Positions 34,622-45,317 of a DNA stretch of 64,000 nt are shown here, in pieces. The stretch is from Chloroflexota bacterium. GTDB taxonomy: Bacteria; Chloroflexota; Limnocylindria; Limnocylindrales; CSP1-4. The position numbers and the translations under genes were made by a program. Where the stretch lies: assembly GCA_025935925.1 (NCBI GenBank), contig JAICUI010000006.1, positions 1 through 64,000 of the forward strand. Direction: 5' to 3'. The notes beneath the pieces were generated by a model. The model saw nothing but the letters and a program-made list of their open reading frames with translations. It did not search any database and was not told where the DNA came from. How positions within the stretch are numbered: the stretch's first letter is position 1; the number at the start of each line of letters is the position of its first letter.

Positions 34622-36120
34622 TGGGCGTAGTCGGCGAGCGCCTCCAGCCGACCCTCTTCGAGCGGAGCCATCCGGGCCGCGGCGGCGGCAAGATCCCGCA
34701 CCCGCCGGCCGATGCGCTCGCGCGCATCCCCGAGGCGGCCCGTCGCGCGACCCCGCCGGCCCTGCCGGAGCTCAACGAGCCCGAGGTCGTGCGCCACTAC
34801 GTCAACCTCTCGCAGCTCAACTACGCGGTCGACACCGGGTTCTACCCCCTCGGCTCGTGCACGATGAAGTACAACCCCAAGATCGACGAGTGGGCCGCGC
34901 GGCTGCCCGGGTTCGCCGGCCTCCATCCGATGGCGCCCGACGCCGTCGCCCAGGGCACGCTCGAGCTGCTGTTCGAGCTCGAGGCCATTCTCGCCGAGAT
35001 CAGCGGGATGGACGCCGTCACGCTGCAGCCGGCCGCCGGCGCGCACGGCGAGCTGACCGGGATCCTGATGGTCCGCGCCTACCACCGAGACCGGGGCGAC
35101 ACCGAGCGCACCGAGGTCCTCGTGCCGGACTCGAGCCACGGGACCAACCCGGCGACGGCGACGATGGCCGGCTTCCGCACGATCACGATCCCGTCCGCCG
35201 CCGACGGCGGGGTGGATGTCGACGCCTTCCGAGCCGCGCTGGGCCCGCGGACCGCCGCCATCATGATCACCAACCCCTCGACGCTCGGGCTGTTCGAGTC
35301 GCGGATCGGCGAGCTGCTGGAAGCGACCCACGTGGCGGGCGCGCTCGCCTACATGGACGGCGCGAACCTGAACGCGATCCTCGGCCGGTTCCGTCCGGGC
35401 CAGGCCGGCTTCGACGTGATGCACATCAACACCCACAAGACGTTCAGCACGCCGCACGGCGGCGGGGGACCCGGCGCCGGTCCGGTCGGCGTCCGGGCGC
35501 ACCTCGTCCCGTACCTCCCGTCGCCCCGGGTCGTGCGCGAGGACGACGGCACGTTCCGGCTCGAGCGCGACGGGGAGCGGCCGGCGTCGATCGGCCGGGT
35601 GCGCTCGTTCACGGGCAGCATCGGCGTCCTCGTGCGCGCGTATGCCTATCTCCGCGCGCACGGTGCGTCCGGGCTCGCGGAGGTGTCGGACGACGCCGTG
35701 CTCGCCGCGAACTACCTGCGCGCGCGCCTGCGCGACGCCTACCGGATCCCCTTCGACCGCGCGTGCAAGCACGAGTTCGTGGCGTCGGCGTCGGAGATCC
35801 GGCAGCGGACGGGCGTGCGTACCCTCGACATCGCCAAGCGGCTGATCGACAAGGGCTTCCACCCGCCGACGATCTACTTCCCGCTGACGGTGGAGGAGGG
35901 CATGCTGATCGAGCCCACCGAGACCGAGTCGCTCGAGACGCTGGACGCGTTCGCCGACGCGCTGATCGAGATTGCCGGCGAGGCCGCGAGCGACCCGGCG
36001 GTCGTGACGTCGGCCCCGCACGAGGCGCCCGTCCGCCGGCTCGACGAGGCGACGGCGGCCCGGCAGCCGAACCTTCGCTGGCGGGGGATGACCGGCGCCC
36101 AGACGCCCTGCCCGGACTGA
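34621..36120 (+). CDS. gcvPB: Glycine dehydrogenase (decarboxylating) subunit 2
   Basis: 499 residues. The PLP-bearing half of the split P protein. LGSCTMKYNPKI, LQPAAGAHGELTG, DSSHGTNPATA, MITNPSTLGLFE, and the PLP Lys273 in NTHKTFSTPHGGGGPG are visible, as is KHEFV...TLDIAKRLIDKGFHPPTIYFPL. ATG overlaps the gcvPA stop. No lipoamide dehydrogenase gene (L protein) is in this window. Confidence 0.95.
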   Translation: MGVVGERLQPTLFERSHPGRGGGKIPHPPADALARIPEAARRATPPALPELNEPEVVRHYVNLSQLNYAVDTGFYPLGSCTMKYNPKIDEWAARLPGFAGLHPMAPDAVAQGTLELLFELEAILAEISGMDAVTLQPAAGAHGELTGILMVRAYHRDRGDTERTEVLVPDSSHGTNPATATMAGFRTITIPSAADGGVDVDAFRAALGPRTAAIMITNPSTLGLFESRIGELLEATHVAGALAYMDGANLNAILGRFRPGQAGFDVMHINTHKTFSTPHGGGGPGAGPVGVRAHLVPYLPSPRVVREDDGTFRLERDGERPASIGRVRSFTGSIGVLVRAYAYLRAHGASGLAEVSDDAVLAANYLRARLRDAYRIPFDRACKHEFVASASEIRQRTGVRTLDIAKRLIDKGFHPPTIYFPLTVEEGMLIEPTETESLETLDAFADALIEIAGEAASDPAVVTSAPHEAPVRRLDEATAARQPNLRWRGMTGAQTPCPD

Positions 36121-36135
36121 GCGGCCGAGCACGAA

Positions 36136-36852
36136 ATGAACCCGGTCCCGCGTGCGGCGGTATGGAAGGTCCCAGGGAACCCCGACGCGCACGGAGTGCC
36201 CACCATCATCGGCGAGACTGTTCCCGCGCCCGGATCGGCCGCGCCCGACACCGACCTTATCCGCCGGATGGCGGACGAGGATGACGTCGATGCCTTCGCG
36301 ATCCTGTTCGAACGCCACCGAGTGTCCGTGTACCGCGCCGCCCTCGCCCTGACCGGCGACCACGGCGCCTCGGAAGAGGTCGTCATGGATACCTTCCGGC
36401 GGGCGTACATCCACCGCCATCGCCTGCGCACCGACGTGTCGCCGCTGCCGTGGCTGCACCGCGTGGCGCTGAACCTGTGCTACTCGCGGCTCGGGCGCCG
36501 GCGGCTGCCGAGCGAACCCGTCACGGACCTCGTCGCGGAGCGGCTCGCCGACGCCGCGGCCGGGCCGGCCGCGAACGCCGAGTGGGCGGAGCTGCGCGAG
36601 ATCGTGCGCGAGGGGATCAAGGGCCTCAGCGACAAGCACCGCGCCGTCGTGGTGCTGTACTACCTCGAGGGGCGTTCGCTCCAGGAGACCGCCGACACGC
36701 TCGGCCTGCCGCTGGGCACGGTCAAGAGCCGTCTCCACCACGCGCTCCGCGACCTGCGCGGCCGTCTCAGCGCCGATCGCCGGTTCGGTGGCGCCTGGGG
36801 CGACCCGGCGCCGGCCCCGCCGGGCAGCGAGCCGGCCGAGGCCGGCTCGTGA
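36136..36852 (+). CDS. ECF-type sigma-70 factor
   Basis: 238 residues from ATG 36136; GTG 36196 is a possible shorter start. Region 2 at about 40-105 (LFERHRVSVYRAALALTGDHGASEEVVMDTFRRAY) and region 4 at about 160-210 (LSDKHRAVVVLYYLEGRSLQETADTLGLPLGTVKSRLHHALRDLRGRL). No region 1 or 3, so extracytoplasmic-function type. Fifteen nt after gcvPB and overlapping the anti-sigma gene, so it shares their transcript. Confidence 0.9.
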   Translation: MNPVPRAAVWKVPGNPDAHGVPTIIGETVPAPGSAAPDTDLIRRMADEDDVDAFAILFERHRVSVYRAALALTGDHGASEEVVMDTFRRAYIHRHRLRTDVSPLPWLHRVALNLCYSRLGRRRLPSEPVTDLVAERLADAAAGPAANAEWAELREIVREGIKGLSDKHRAVVVLYYLEGRSLQETADTLGLPLGTVKSRLHHALRDLRGRLSADRRFGGAWGDPAPAPPGSEPAEAGS

Positions 36853-37406
36853 TCGTCCGGCTGCCCGCGATCCTGCCCGGTGGCGCCTGCCGCCGCTATC
36901 GCCCCGTGCTCGTGGACCTCGTCGACCACGGCGAACGCGGCCCGGCGACCACCGACGCGCTCGACCACCTGGCGCGCTGCGCCGCGTGCGAACGCGAGGT
37001 CACGGAGGTCGCGCTGACGGTGGCCGCGCTGCGCCGCGCCGGCGCGACGTGGAGGTCGATCCCCGTCCCCGCCATGAGCCGGCCGGTGGTGCCGAGGCGC
37101 CGCTCGCCGTGGGCCTGGCGCGCCCAGCTGGGCGGCCTCATCTCGAGCGCGGCCATCGCCGCGCTGATCGTCGCGCCACAGGTCGGGCTGCTGCCCGCCG
37201 CGTCGAGCGCGACCCCTGACATCATCACGGCACGTCCGCCCGCCGCGGCGTGGCAGTCGGCGGAGCAGCGCATCGCTGCGACGCCCGACGTCGCGTCGCA
37301 GGCGGCGATCGGAACGGTGCCGCCACGCTACCCCGACGGCCGCTTCCGGCCGTGGAAGGAGGTGAACTCGTCCGACGCCACCGCCCGCGGGCTCGATCCC
37401 CAGTAA
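36849..37406 (+). CDS. Probable zinc-finger anti-sigma factor
   Basis: 185 residues. An N-terminal segment LDHLARCAACEREV fits the HxxxCxxC pattern of zinc-containing anti-sigma domains, followed by one membrane helix (about 95-117, LGGLISSAAIAALIVAPQVGL) and an outer C-terminal part of about 65 residues. It starts at GTG 36849 within the sigma factor stop (GTGA), the usual coupling of sigma and anti-sigma genes. Confidence 0.78.
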   Translation: MIVRLPAILPGGACRRYRPVLVDLVDHGERGPATTDALDHLARCAACEREVTEVALTVAALRRAGATWRSIPVPAMSRPVVPRRRSPWAWRAQLGGLISSAAIAALIVAPQVGLLPAASSATPDIITARPPAAAWQSAEQRIAATPDVASQAAIGTVPPRYPDGRFRPWKEVNSSDATARGLDPQ

Positions 37407-37446
37407 GCCGAGCCGGGACCCTCGTGGCCCGGCCGATGTCGGGGAT

Positions 37447-37475
37447 TTGACACCCGCAGCACGGTAAGCGATCCT
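37447..37475 (+). promoter_or_regulatory. Candidate promoter for first peptide ABC operon
   Basis: A perfect -35 TTGACA at 37447-37452, with only a weak -10 (GATCCT, 37470-37475) at 17 nt. It lies in the 225-nt gap before the binding-protein gene, downstream of a short imperfect hairpin (GCCGGG at 37412 with CCCGGC at 37428) that may end the sigma/anti-sigma transcript. Confidence 0.35.
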
Positions 37476-37631
37476 CGCCCGAGCGCAGCCCAGTGGCCGC
37501 CGTTCGTGCGTGCCTGCGCCAATCCCGATGAACCGGCGTCAACCGCCCCAGCGTGCGACCCCGGGCCCGGGTGGCGGCCATCGAACTGCCAGGGAGCAGT
37601 CCTGGACCCCTACGCACTTGGAGGAGCCTTG

Positions 37632-39530
37632 ATGCGGAAACTGGTGGGCCTGTTCGCGGGAGCGGCGATTCTCGTCGCGGCCTGCGGCGGTACAAGCCCC
37701 ACGACGGCGCCATCGTCGGCGCCGACCACCGCGCCGACCACGGCGCCCTCGACCGAGGCCAGCCCGGCCGGGTCGGAGCAGCCGTCGGGCGGCGGCTCGG
37801 AGCAGCCGTCGGGGAGCACCGGCGGCGTCGACCTGTTCAACACGACGTACAAGCCGGAGACCCCGACCGGCACGGGTGGCACGATCATCATCGGTGACTG
37901 GCAGGAAGCCACCCAGTTCAACCCGTACTACCTCTCGCAGGTGACCGAGGCCAACGTCGCCTCGCTCGTGTGGCACAGCCTGCTCACGATCACCAGCGAC
38001 TTCCGCTACCGCCCGCAGCTCGCCGCCGAGCCGATCCCGACCACCGAGAACGGTGGCGTGAAGGTTCCCGGCGACAACGGTGACGCGATGACGGTCACCT
38101 GGAAGCTGCGCGACGGCCTCAAGTGGTCCGACGGCCAGCCCCTCACGTGCGACGACTTCAAGTACGCGTGGGAGTGGGTCCTCGACAAGAACAACACCGG
38201 CGTCGTGACCGCGGGCTGGGAGGACATCTCCAAGTTCGACTGCCCGTCGGACACCGACATGGTGTGGCACTTCTCGAAGGTCTACGAGGGCTACCTGACC
38301 CTCGCGGTCGCGCCGCTGCCCCGCCACTACCTGAAGGACATCCCGATCGCGGACCAGGTCAAGGGCAAGGGCTTCAGCGTCAACGACATCGCGAAGATGC
38401 CGGTCCCGGGCCCGTTCAAGTTCGAGTCGGTCACGCCGCAGTCCGAGATCCGGCTCGTCCGGAACGACAACTACAAGGCGTTCGGCACGGACAAGCCGGC
38501 CAACCTCGACTCGGTCGTGTTCAAGTGGTACGGCGATCCGGACGCGATGATCGCGGGCTTCCGCGCCGGTGAGATCGACCTCGCGTTCGACCTCCAGGAT
38601 TCGGACATCCCGAAGGTCCAGGACCTCGGCGACCAGGTCGCGGCCATCCCGGCCCTCCTGTACGAGTTCCTGCGCCCGAACTGGTCGCCCAACACGGACT
38701 ACGACCAGTCGATCAAGAACGGCGGCTGCTCGCGCAACCCGGCCGTCCAGGATCGCGGTCCGGGCTGCCCGGCGTCCGACCCGGCGATCCGCCAGGCGAT
38801 CGCCTACGCGATCGACAAGAACGAGATCAACACGCGGCTCCTCGGCGGCAACGCCCAGGTCGCGAACACGAACATCAGCCCGGCCGCCTGGTTCTACGCG
38901 GACCAGCAGCCGGCGAGCTTCGACCCGGAGCAGGCCAAGAAGATCCTGGCCGACGGCGGCTGGACGGACACCAACAACGACGGCTTCGTCGAGAAGGACG
39001 GCACGACCGCCAAGATCGAGCTGTGCACGACGACCCGCCAGGTCCGCCAGGACACGCTGGCGCTCATCAGCTCGTGGCTGAAGGCCGTCGGCATCGACAG
39101 CGTCATCAACCCGGTGGCGTCGTCGGACATCTTCGCCGACTACAACGAGGCGACGCTCGACACCCCGTGCGCCCTCTCGACCAGCAACTTCGACGTCGCT
39201 GAGCACGCGTTCAGCTCGTCGATCGACCCGCTGGGCAACTACTTCAGCTACCACAGCAGCCAGTTCCACCCGACCGGCGCCAACGACGCCCGGGTGAGCG
39301 ACCCTGATCTTGACAAGGCGCTCGACGACGTGAAGAACAACGTCGACTTCAACAAGATCAAGGACGCGATGGCGACCTTCCAGAAGATCTACGTCGAGAA
39401 GACCGTCGAGATCCCGCTCTACTACCGGAAGAACGTGGAGCTCGCCGGCCCGCGGCTCGGCAACTACTTCGCCAACGGCACCCAGGTCGGCTCGACCTGG
39501 AACGGCGAGGACTGGTACGCCAAGCAGTAG
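37632..39530 (+). CDS. Peptide/nickel-type ABC substrate-binding lipoprotein (SBP_bac_5)
   Basis: 632 residues. Signal peptide with lipobox ending VAACGG (Cys19-20 region), a Thr/Ala/Pro/Ser linker to about 65, then a family 5 binding protein: GGTIIIGDWQEATQFNPYYL, VTWKLRDGLKWSDGQPLTCDDFKYAWEWVLD, PVPGPFKFESVTPQSEIRLVRNDNY, FRAGEIDLAFD, AIRQAIAYAIDKNEIN. Anchored outside, it delivers oligopeptides or similar solutes to the permeases downstream. ATG 37632 follows GGAGGAG (37620-37626). A strong hairpin separates it from the permease genes. Confidence 0.92.
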   Translation: MRKLVGLFAGAAILVAACGGTSPTTAPSSAPTTAPTTAPSTEASPAGSEQPSGGGSEQPSGSTGGVDLFNTTYKPETPTGTGGTIIIGDWQEATQFNPYYLSQVTEANVASLVWHSLLTITSDFRYRPQLAAEPIPTTENGGVKVPGDNGDAMTVTWKLRDGLKWSDGQPLTCDDFKYAWEWVLDKNNTGVVTAGWEDISKFDCPSDTDMVWHFSKVYEGYLTLAVAPLPRHYLKDIPIADQVKGKGFSVNDIAKMPVPGPFKFESVTPQSEIRLVRNDNYKAFGTDKPANLDSVVFKWYGDPDAMIAGFRAGEIDLAFDLQDSDIPKVQDLGDQVAAIPALLYEFLRPNWSPNTDYDQSIKNGGCSRNPAVQDRGPGCPASDPAIRQAIAYAIDKNEINTRLLGGNAQVANTNISPAAWFYADQQPASFDPEQAKKILADGGWTDTNNDGFVEKDGTTAKIELCTTTRQVRQDTLALISSWLKAVGIDSVINPVASSDIFADYNEATLDTPCALSTSNFDVAEHAFSSSIDPLGNYFSYHSSQFHPTGANDARVSDPDLDKALDDVKNNVDFNKIKDAMATFQKIYVEKTVEIPLYYRKNVELAGPRLGNYFANGTQVGSTWNGEDWYAKQ

Positions 39531-39553
39531 GCCCGCGTAACGCGCGAGTCCGT

Positions 39554-39585
39554 CGACGGGGCGCCCCTCACCGGGCGCCCCGTCG
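39554..39585 (+). terminator. Strong hairpin between binding protein and permease genes
   Basis: CGACGGGGCGCCC (39554-39566) pairs with GGGCGCCCCGTCG (39573-39585), a 13-bp perfect stem and 6-nt loop, 23 nt after the stop, without a T-run. Likely a partial terminator or 3' RNA stabiliser that lets the binding protein be made in excess. Confidence 0.65.
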
Positions 39586-39702
39586 CATATCTGCAGCGGC
39601 GTGCGCCCATCAGGTGTACGGTCCGCGCAACCTAACGGGCGTGCCGCCGGTATCGTCCCGTGTCCACTCCGCGCCATCCTTCTGGGTTGAGGCCAGTCGC
39701 CG

Positions 39703-40824
39703 ATGACCAAGTTCGTGATCCGACGCGCAATCCAGGCGATCCCCGTCCTGTTCGGGATCACCATCGTCGTCTACGGGATCCTGCTCGCCGCGCCGGGCGG
39801 CCCCGAGGCGAAGTTCGCCAACAACCCGCGCATGACGCAGGAGGCGAAGGACAAGTTCATCAAGGCCTGGGGCCTCGACCAGCCCATCCCGATCCAGTAC
39901 TGCCGATGGATGGGCCTGTGCAATCCCGAGACCGAGGGCACGATGCTCGGCTCGCTGCCGACGCCCGCGGCGTTCATCGGGCCGTCGGGCCTGCCGAACT
40001 TCCTGCCGACCGTCATGTCGGGCGCGACGAACGGCCTCCTGCACGGTGACCTCGGCCGGTCCATCAACTCCGGCGAACCCGTCGTCGACCGCATCGCCCG
40101 CGCCGCCCTGCCGACCTTCATCCTGGCGGGCATCGCGCTGGTCGTGTGGCTGTCGATCGCGATCACGATGGGCGTCTACGCCGCGATCCACCGCTACTCG
40201 CTGTTCGACAACGCGGCGACGGTCTTCAGCTACGTGGGCTTCGCGATGCCGACGTTCTGGCTCGGCATCATGCTGATCTTCATCTTCAGCGGACCGGGCC
40301 TCAACATCCTGCCGGCGGGCGGCATGACCGAGACGCGCCTGTCGCCGCCGTTCGGCTCGGACCAGTACTGGGCGTACTTCGGCCAGCACCCGGTCCAGGC
40401 GCTCACCGACATCGGCAAGCACCTGATCCTGCCGGTCATCACCCTCGTCGTCGTGAACATCGCCGGCGACAGCCGCTTCGTCCGGGCGAGCATGCTCGAG
40501 GCGCTCGGCCAGGACTTCGTCCGGACCGCCAAGGCGAAGGGCCTGCCGGCGCGGGTCGTGAACTTCAAGCACGCGCTGCGCAACGCCCTGCTGCCGGTCA
40601 TCACGAACATCGGCCTCGAGATCCCGTTCCTGTTCACGGGCGCGATCGTGACCGAGACGATCTTCTCGTGGCCGGGCATCGGCAAGCTGACCATCGACGC
40701 CACCCGCGAGTTCGACTACCCGATCCTGATGGGCGTGCTGCTCGTGACGTCCGTGCTCGTGGTGTTCGCGAACCTCCTCGCCGACATCGCGTACGGGTAC
40801 GTCGACCCGCGCATCAAGTACTGA
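39703..40824 (+). CDS. Peptide ABC transporter permease (DppB-like)
   Basis: 373 residues with six membrane helices. N-terminal signature FVIRRAIQAIPVLFGITIVVYGILLAAPGGP, GDLGRSINSGEPVVDRI, and the EAA loop EALGQDFVRTAKAKGLPARVVNFKHALRNALLPVIT for ATPase docking. A roughly 40-residue extra loop between helices 1 and 2 contains CRWMGLCNPE. Forms the channel with the next gene product. Confidence 0.92.
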   Translation: MTKFVIRRAIQAIPVLFGITIVVYGILLAAPGGPEAKFANNPRMTQEAKDKFIKAWGLDQPIPIQYCRWMGLCNPETEGTMLGSLPTPAAFIGPSGLPNFLPTVMSGATNGLLHGDLGRSINSGEPVVDRIARAALPTFILAGIALVVWLSIAITMGVYAAIHRYSLFDNAATVFSYVGFAMPTFWLGIMLIFIFSGPGLNILPAGGMTETRLSPPFGSDQYWAYFGQHPVQALTDIGKHLILPVITLVVVNIAGDSRFVRASMLEALGQDFVRTAKAKGLPARVVNFKHALRNALLPVITNIGLEIPFLFTGAIVTETIFSWPGIGKLTIDATREFDYPILMGVLLVTSVLVVFANLLADIAYGYVDPRIKY

Positions 40825-40831
40825 GGTCACC

Positions 40832-41835
40832 ATGGCCCAGAACATCGAGTCGCAGGCCGGCGTCGTCGCGACCCCCGAGATCATCGATCCCGACCCGACC
40901 AAGGCCGAGGACTACGAGGTCGGCCTCAAGTCCCTCAACCAGTGGCAGCTGGCCTGGCGCAAGTTCCGCAAGCACCGCCTGGCGCTCATCGGGCTCGGCA
41001 TCATCACCGTCCTGATCCTGGTCGCCATCATCGGGCCGGTCCTGATGCCGTTCAGCTTCACCGACATCCCGACGCCCGACCAGATCGTCCAGATGGGCCG
41101 GTCGCCGTTCTGCGCCGTGTACGACGCCGCGGCGCGCAACTGCACCTCGTTCGCCCTCGTCCACCCGATGGGCGAGACGGGCGGCCTCCAGCGCGACGTG
41201 CTGCTGCTCGTCGTCAACGGCGCCCGCACGTCGCTGCTGATCGGCTTCTCGAGCATGGCGATCGGCGTGTTCATCGGCACGATCGTCGGCGCGATCGCCG
41301 GGTTCGTGGGCGGGATCGTCGACAACGCGCTGATGCGCCTCGTCGACATCATGCTCAGCCTGCCGATCCTGTTCGTGATCCTCGTCGCGTCCAAGTTCCT
41401 GGGCAACGGCACGGTGTCGATGGTGATCGTCATCTTCGGCCTGCTGTCCTGGATGGGCGTGAGCCGCCTCGTGCGCAGCCTGTTCCTGTCGATCCGCGAG
41501 CGCGAGTTCGTCGAAGCCGCGACGGCGGTGGGCGTCAGCGACCGGCGGATCATCTTCCGGCACATCCTGCCCAACGCCTTCAGCCCGATCGTGGTCGCGG
41601 CGTCGCTGATCATCGCCGCGAACATCATCAGCGAGGCGTTCGTGAGCTTCCTCGGGTTCGGCGTCGACCCGACCTCGCCGACGTGGGGGAACATCCTCTC
41701 GGGCGGCCTCCAGTTCATCGCCCTCGGCAACTGGTGGTGGCCGCTGTTCCCGGGCCTGGCGATCATCATCACGGTGCTCGCGGTGAACTTCGTCGGTGAC
41801 GGCCTGCGTGACGCCTTCGACCCGAGGTCGCGCGC

Positions 41836-41839
<4 letters not shown>
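40832..41839 (+). CDS. Peptide ABC transporter permease (DppC-like)
   Basis: 335 residues. N-terminal OppC-type segment (SLNQWQLAWRKFRKHRLALIGLGIITVLILVAIIGPVL), six helices, and EAA loop EFVEAATAVGVSDRRIIFRHILPNAFSPIVV. C-terminal LAVNFVGDGLRDAFDPRSRA is typical. Seven nt after the DppB-like gene; stop overlaps the ATPase GTG. Confidence 0.92.
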
Positions 41840-42950
<1,111 letters not shown>

Positions 42951-42954
<4 letters not shown>

Positions 42955-44711
42955 CGGCGGCCGCCACCCCCTCCGTCGCTGAACCGACCGTCAAGCGCAA
43001 GCTACGCCGGCGGCCCCCGGCCGCCATCCGGAACGGGCGCGCGCTGATGATCGCGATCGCCGGCTACGTGGCGGCGGGCCTGTTCATCCTGCTGCTCGGC
43101 CTGGTGATCGGCGCCCGCGGCGTCTCGGGGATCATCCTGCCCGCGCTCGCCGTCGTCGTGCCGATCGTGGTGCTGTGCATCCTGACGGTGAGGCTGACGC
43201 GGACGCGGCAGGTGTGGGCGCTCGCCCTGGTCGTGGGCTGGGCGGCCGTCGTGGCGGTGGCGGTGGGGTTCCTGATCGCGACGATGGCCAGCCGCCAGCC
43301 GGACGCGAACGCGACGTTCTTCGCGCAGCTGCTGCTGACGCCGCCGTTCTTCCTCGCCGTCGCGTCGGCGTGGCACTTCCTGCGTGGCGCGCGCTGGTTC
43401 AACGGCGAGTGGGAGCACCCGCTGAAGGCCGACGAGTCCGGCGCCCGGCCGATCTCCGCGCCGCTCGTCGTCAGCGCGCCGCCCGCACCTGCGGACTCCG
43501 TGCCGTCCGCGGCGCACGCGACGGCGGGCACCGCCCCGCTGGCGGCGGCAGGCGCGCCGGCCGCGCCCGTCGCGCCTGGCATGGACGGCCACGAGCCCGA
43601 GATCCGCCCGATCGTCGCGCCCGAGGTGGCGGCGCCCGCTTCGGCCGAGGCCGGCCGGCCGCTCGTCTCGGTTCAGGGGCTCAAGAAGCACTTCCCGATC
43701 TACGGCGGCGTCCTGCGGCGCCAGATCGGGACGGTCTACGCCGTCGACGGCGTCGACTTCGACATCATGCCGGGCGAGACGTTCAGCCTGGTGGGCGAGT
43801 CGGGCTGCGGCAAGACGACGCTCGGCCGGACCGTCATCCAGCTGACTCCGTCCACCGACGGCCGCGTGGTGTTCGACGGCTACGAGCTCGCCGACGTTGA
43901 CCCCGAGGACATGCGGCCCCTGCGCCGCCGGATGCAGATCATCTTCCAGGACCCGTTCGGGTCGCTGAATCCTCGGATGCCGATCTCGGACATCATCGGC
44001 GAGGGGCTGCTCGCCCAGGGCCTGACCGACCGCCAGGCGCGCGACAAGCGCACCGAGGACGCGCTCGAGCTCGTCGGGCTCCGGCGCGAGTACACGCGTC
44101 GCTACCCGCACGAGTTCTCCGGTGGCCAGCGGCAGCGGATCGGCGTCGCCCGGGCGCTCGCGCTGGGTCCGGACTTCATCGTCGCGGACGAGCCCGTGTC
44201 GGCCCTCGACGTGTCGATCCAGAGCCAGGTGCTCAACCTGCTGCTGGACCTGAAGCGCGACCTGAAGCTGACGTACCTGTTCATCAGCCACAACCTGTCG
44301 GTCGTCCAGTACTTCTCGGACCGCGTCGCCGTCATGTACCTCGGCAAGATCGCCGAGATCGGGACGGTCGACCAGCTGTACGCGGATCCGCGCCACCCGT
44401 ACACCGTCGCCCTGCTGTCGGCGATTCCGGAGGCGGATCCCCGGCGGCGCCGGAAGCGGCTCGTCCTGAAGGGCGACGTGCCGTCGCCCGCCGCGCCGCC
44501 GTCCGGCTGCCGGTTCCACACCCGGTGCTGGCTCCGCGAGCGCCTCGGCAACCCCGAGCGCTGCACGACGGAGGACCCGGCCCTGCGGACGTTCGGGGAA
44601 GAGGGCCACCGCGTCGCCTGCCACTTCGCCGAGGACATCAGCCAGACGACCGTCGAACAGGCGACCGCCGAGGCTCCGGCCGTCGTCGCGGCGGCCGTCG
44701 AGGGCGAGTGA
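42951..44711 (+). CDS. Peptide ABC transporter ATPase (DppF-like) fused to a four-helix membrane domain
   Basis: 586 residues, over 200 longer than a normal DppF. Residues 30-145 form four hydrophobic helices (about 31-54, 58-80, 87-112, 122-144); 160-235 is an Ala/Pro linker; the ATPase begins at about 238 with Walker [10 protein letters not shown] (282-290), signature [26 protein letters not shown], and the C-terminal [19 protein letters not shown] domain. There is no stop or ribosome-binding site between the parts, so it reads as a true fusion. ATG overlaps the previous stop. Confidence 0.9.
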
Positions 44712-45304
44712 CCGCCCGACCGACGCCGGTCGCTCCGCTCCGCGCGTCGCCGGCCGCCGCGGCCGTCGTCCTGATCCTCGCGCTCGTCTCGGGCGCGTGC
44801 GCATCGTCGACCCCCACACCGGTCGCGTCGGCGCCCGGCGGCACCGCCGGCGCCTCGGCGCCCGCCGCCGGCGGCCCCGCACCCAGCGCGACGCCGTGGC
44901 CCGGCGACGTGGTCGAGGCGGTCGTCATCCTCGGCAAGGCCGACGCCCAGATCCAGGCGGCGGGCGCGGATCTCGGGGCCGCCGCGGCCTACCAGGATCT
45001 CCAGGCGATGTGGGGCGCCGCCGACGGCCTCGCGACGCTGCTCGACCGGCTGCAGACGCAGGTGCCGCGGATCAAGGGCTACGCGGTCACGGCGCCCGCG
45101 GCCGCGGCGTACGAGAAGGCGCTGCCCGACATGCTCGCCGGGGCGAAGGCGGTGCGCGACTCGATCAAGTCCGGCGATGCCGCGGGCCTGACTGCGGGCA
45201 GCGAGCAGCTCGCGACGGGCCTCGAGGAGTACCAGGACGCGCGGCGCCTCATCGGCCCGCTCGTGGACCAGGCACTCCTGATGCAGAAGCTCCTCCTGAA
45301 GTAG
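44708..45304 (+). CDS. Small putative lipoprotein at end of peptide ABC operon
   Basis: 198 residues, not recognised. Signal peptide with lipobox-like LVSGAC (Cys31), a Thr/Pro/Ala/Ser linker to about 62, then a mostly helical domain (DVVEAVVILGKADAQIQAAG...QALLMQKLLLK). GTG start overlaps the stop of the fused ATPase, so it is a coupled last gene of the operon. It ends 13 nt before the stop of the convergent binding protein. Confidence 0.7.
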   Translation: MTARPTPVAPLRASPAAAAVVLILALVSGACASSTPTPVASAPGGTAGASAPAAGGPAPSATPWPGDVVEAVVILGKADAQIQAAGADLGAAAAYQDLQAMWGAADGLATLLDRLQTQVPRIKGYAVTAPAAAAYEKALPDMLAGAKAVRDSIKSGDAAGLTAGSEQLATGLEEYQDARRLIGPLVDQALLMQKLLLK

Positions 45305-45317
45305 CGCGCGGCGTCCG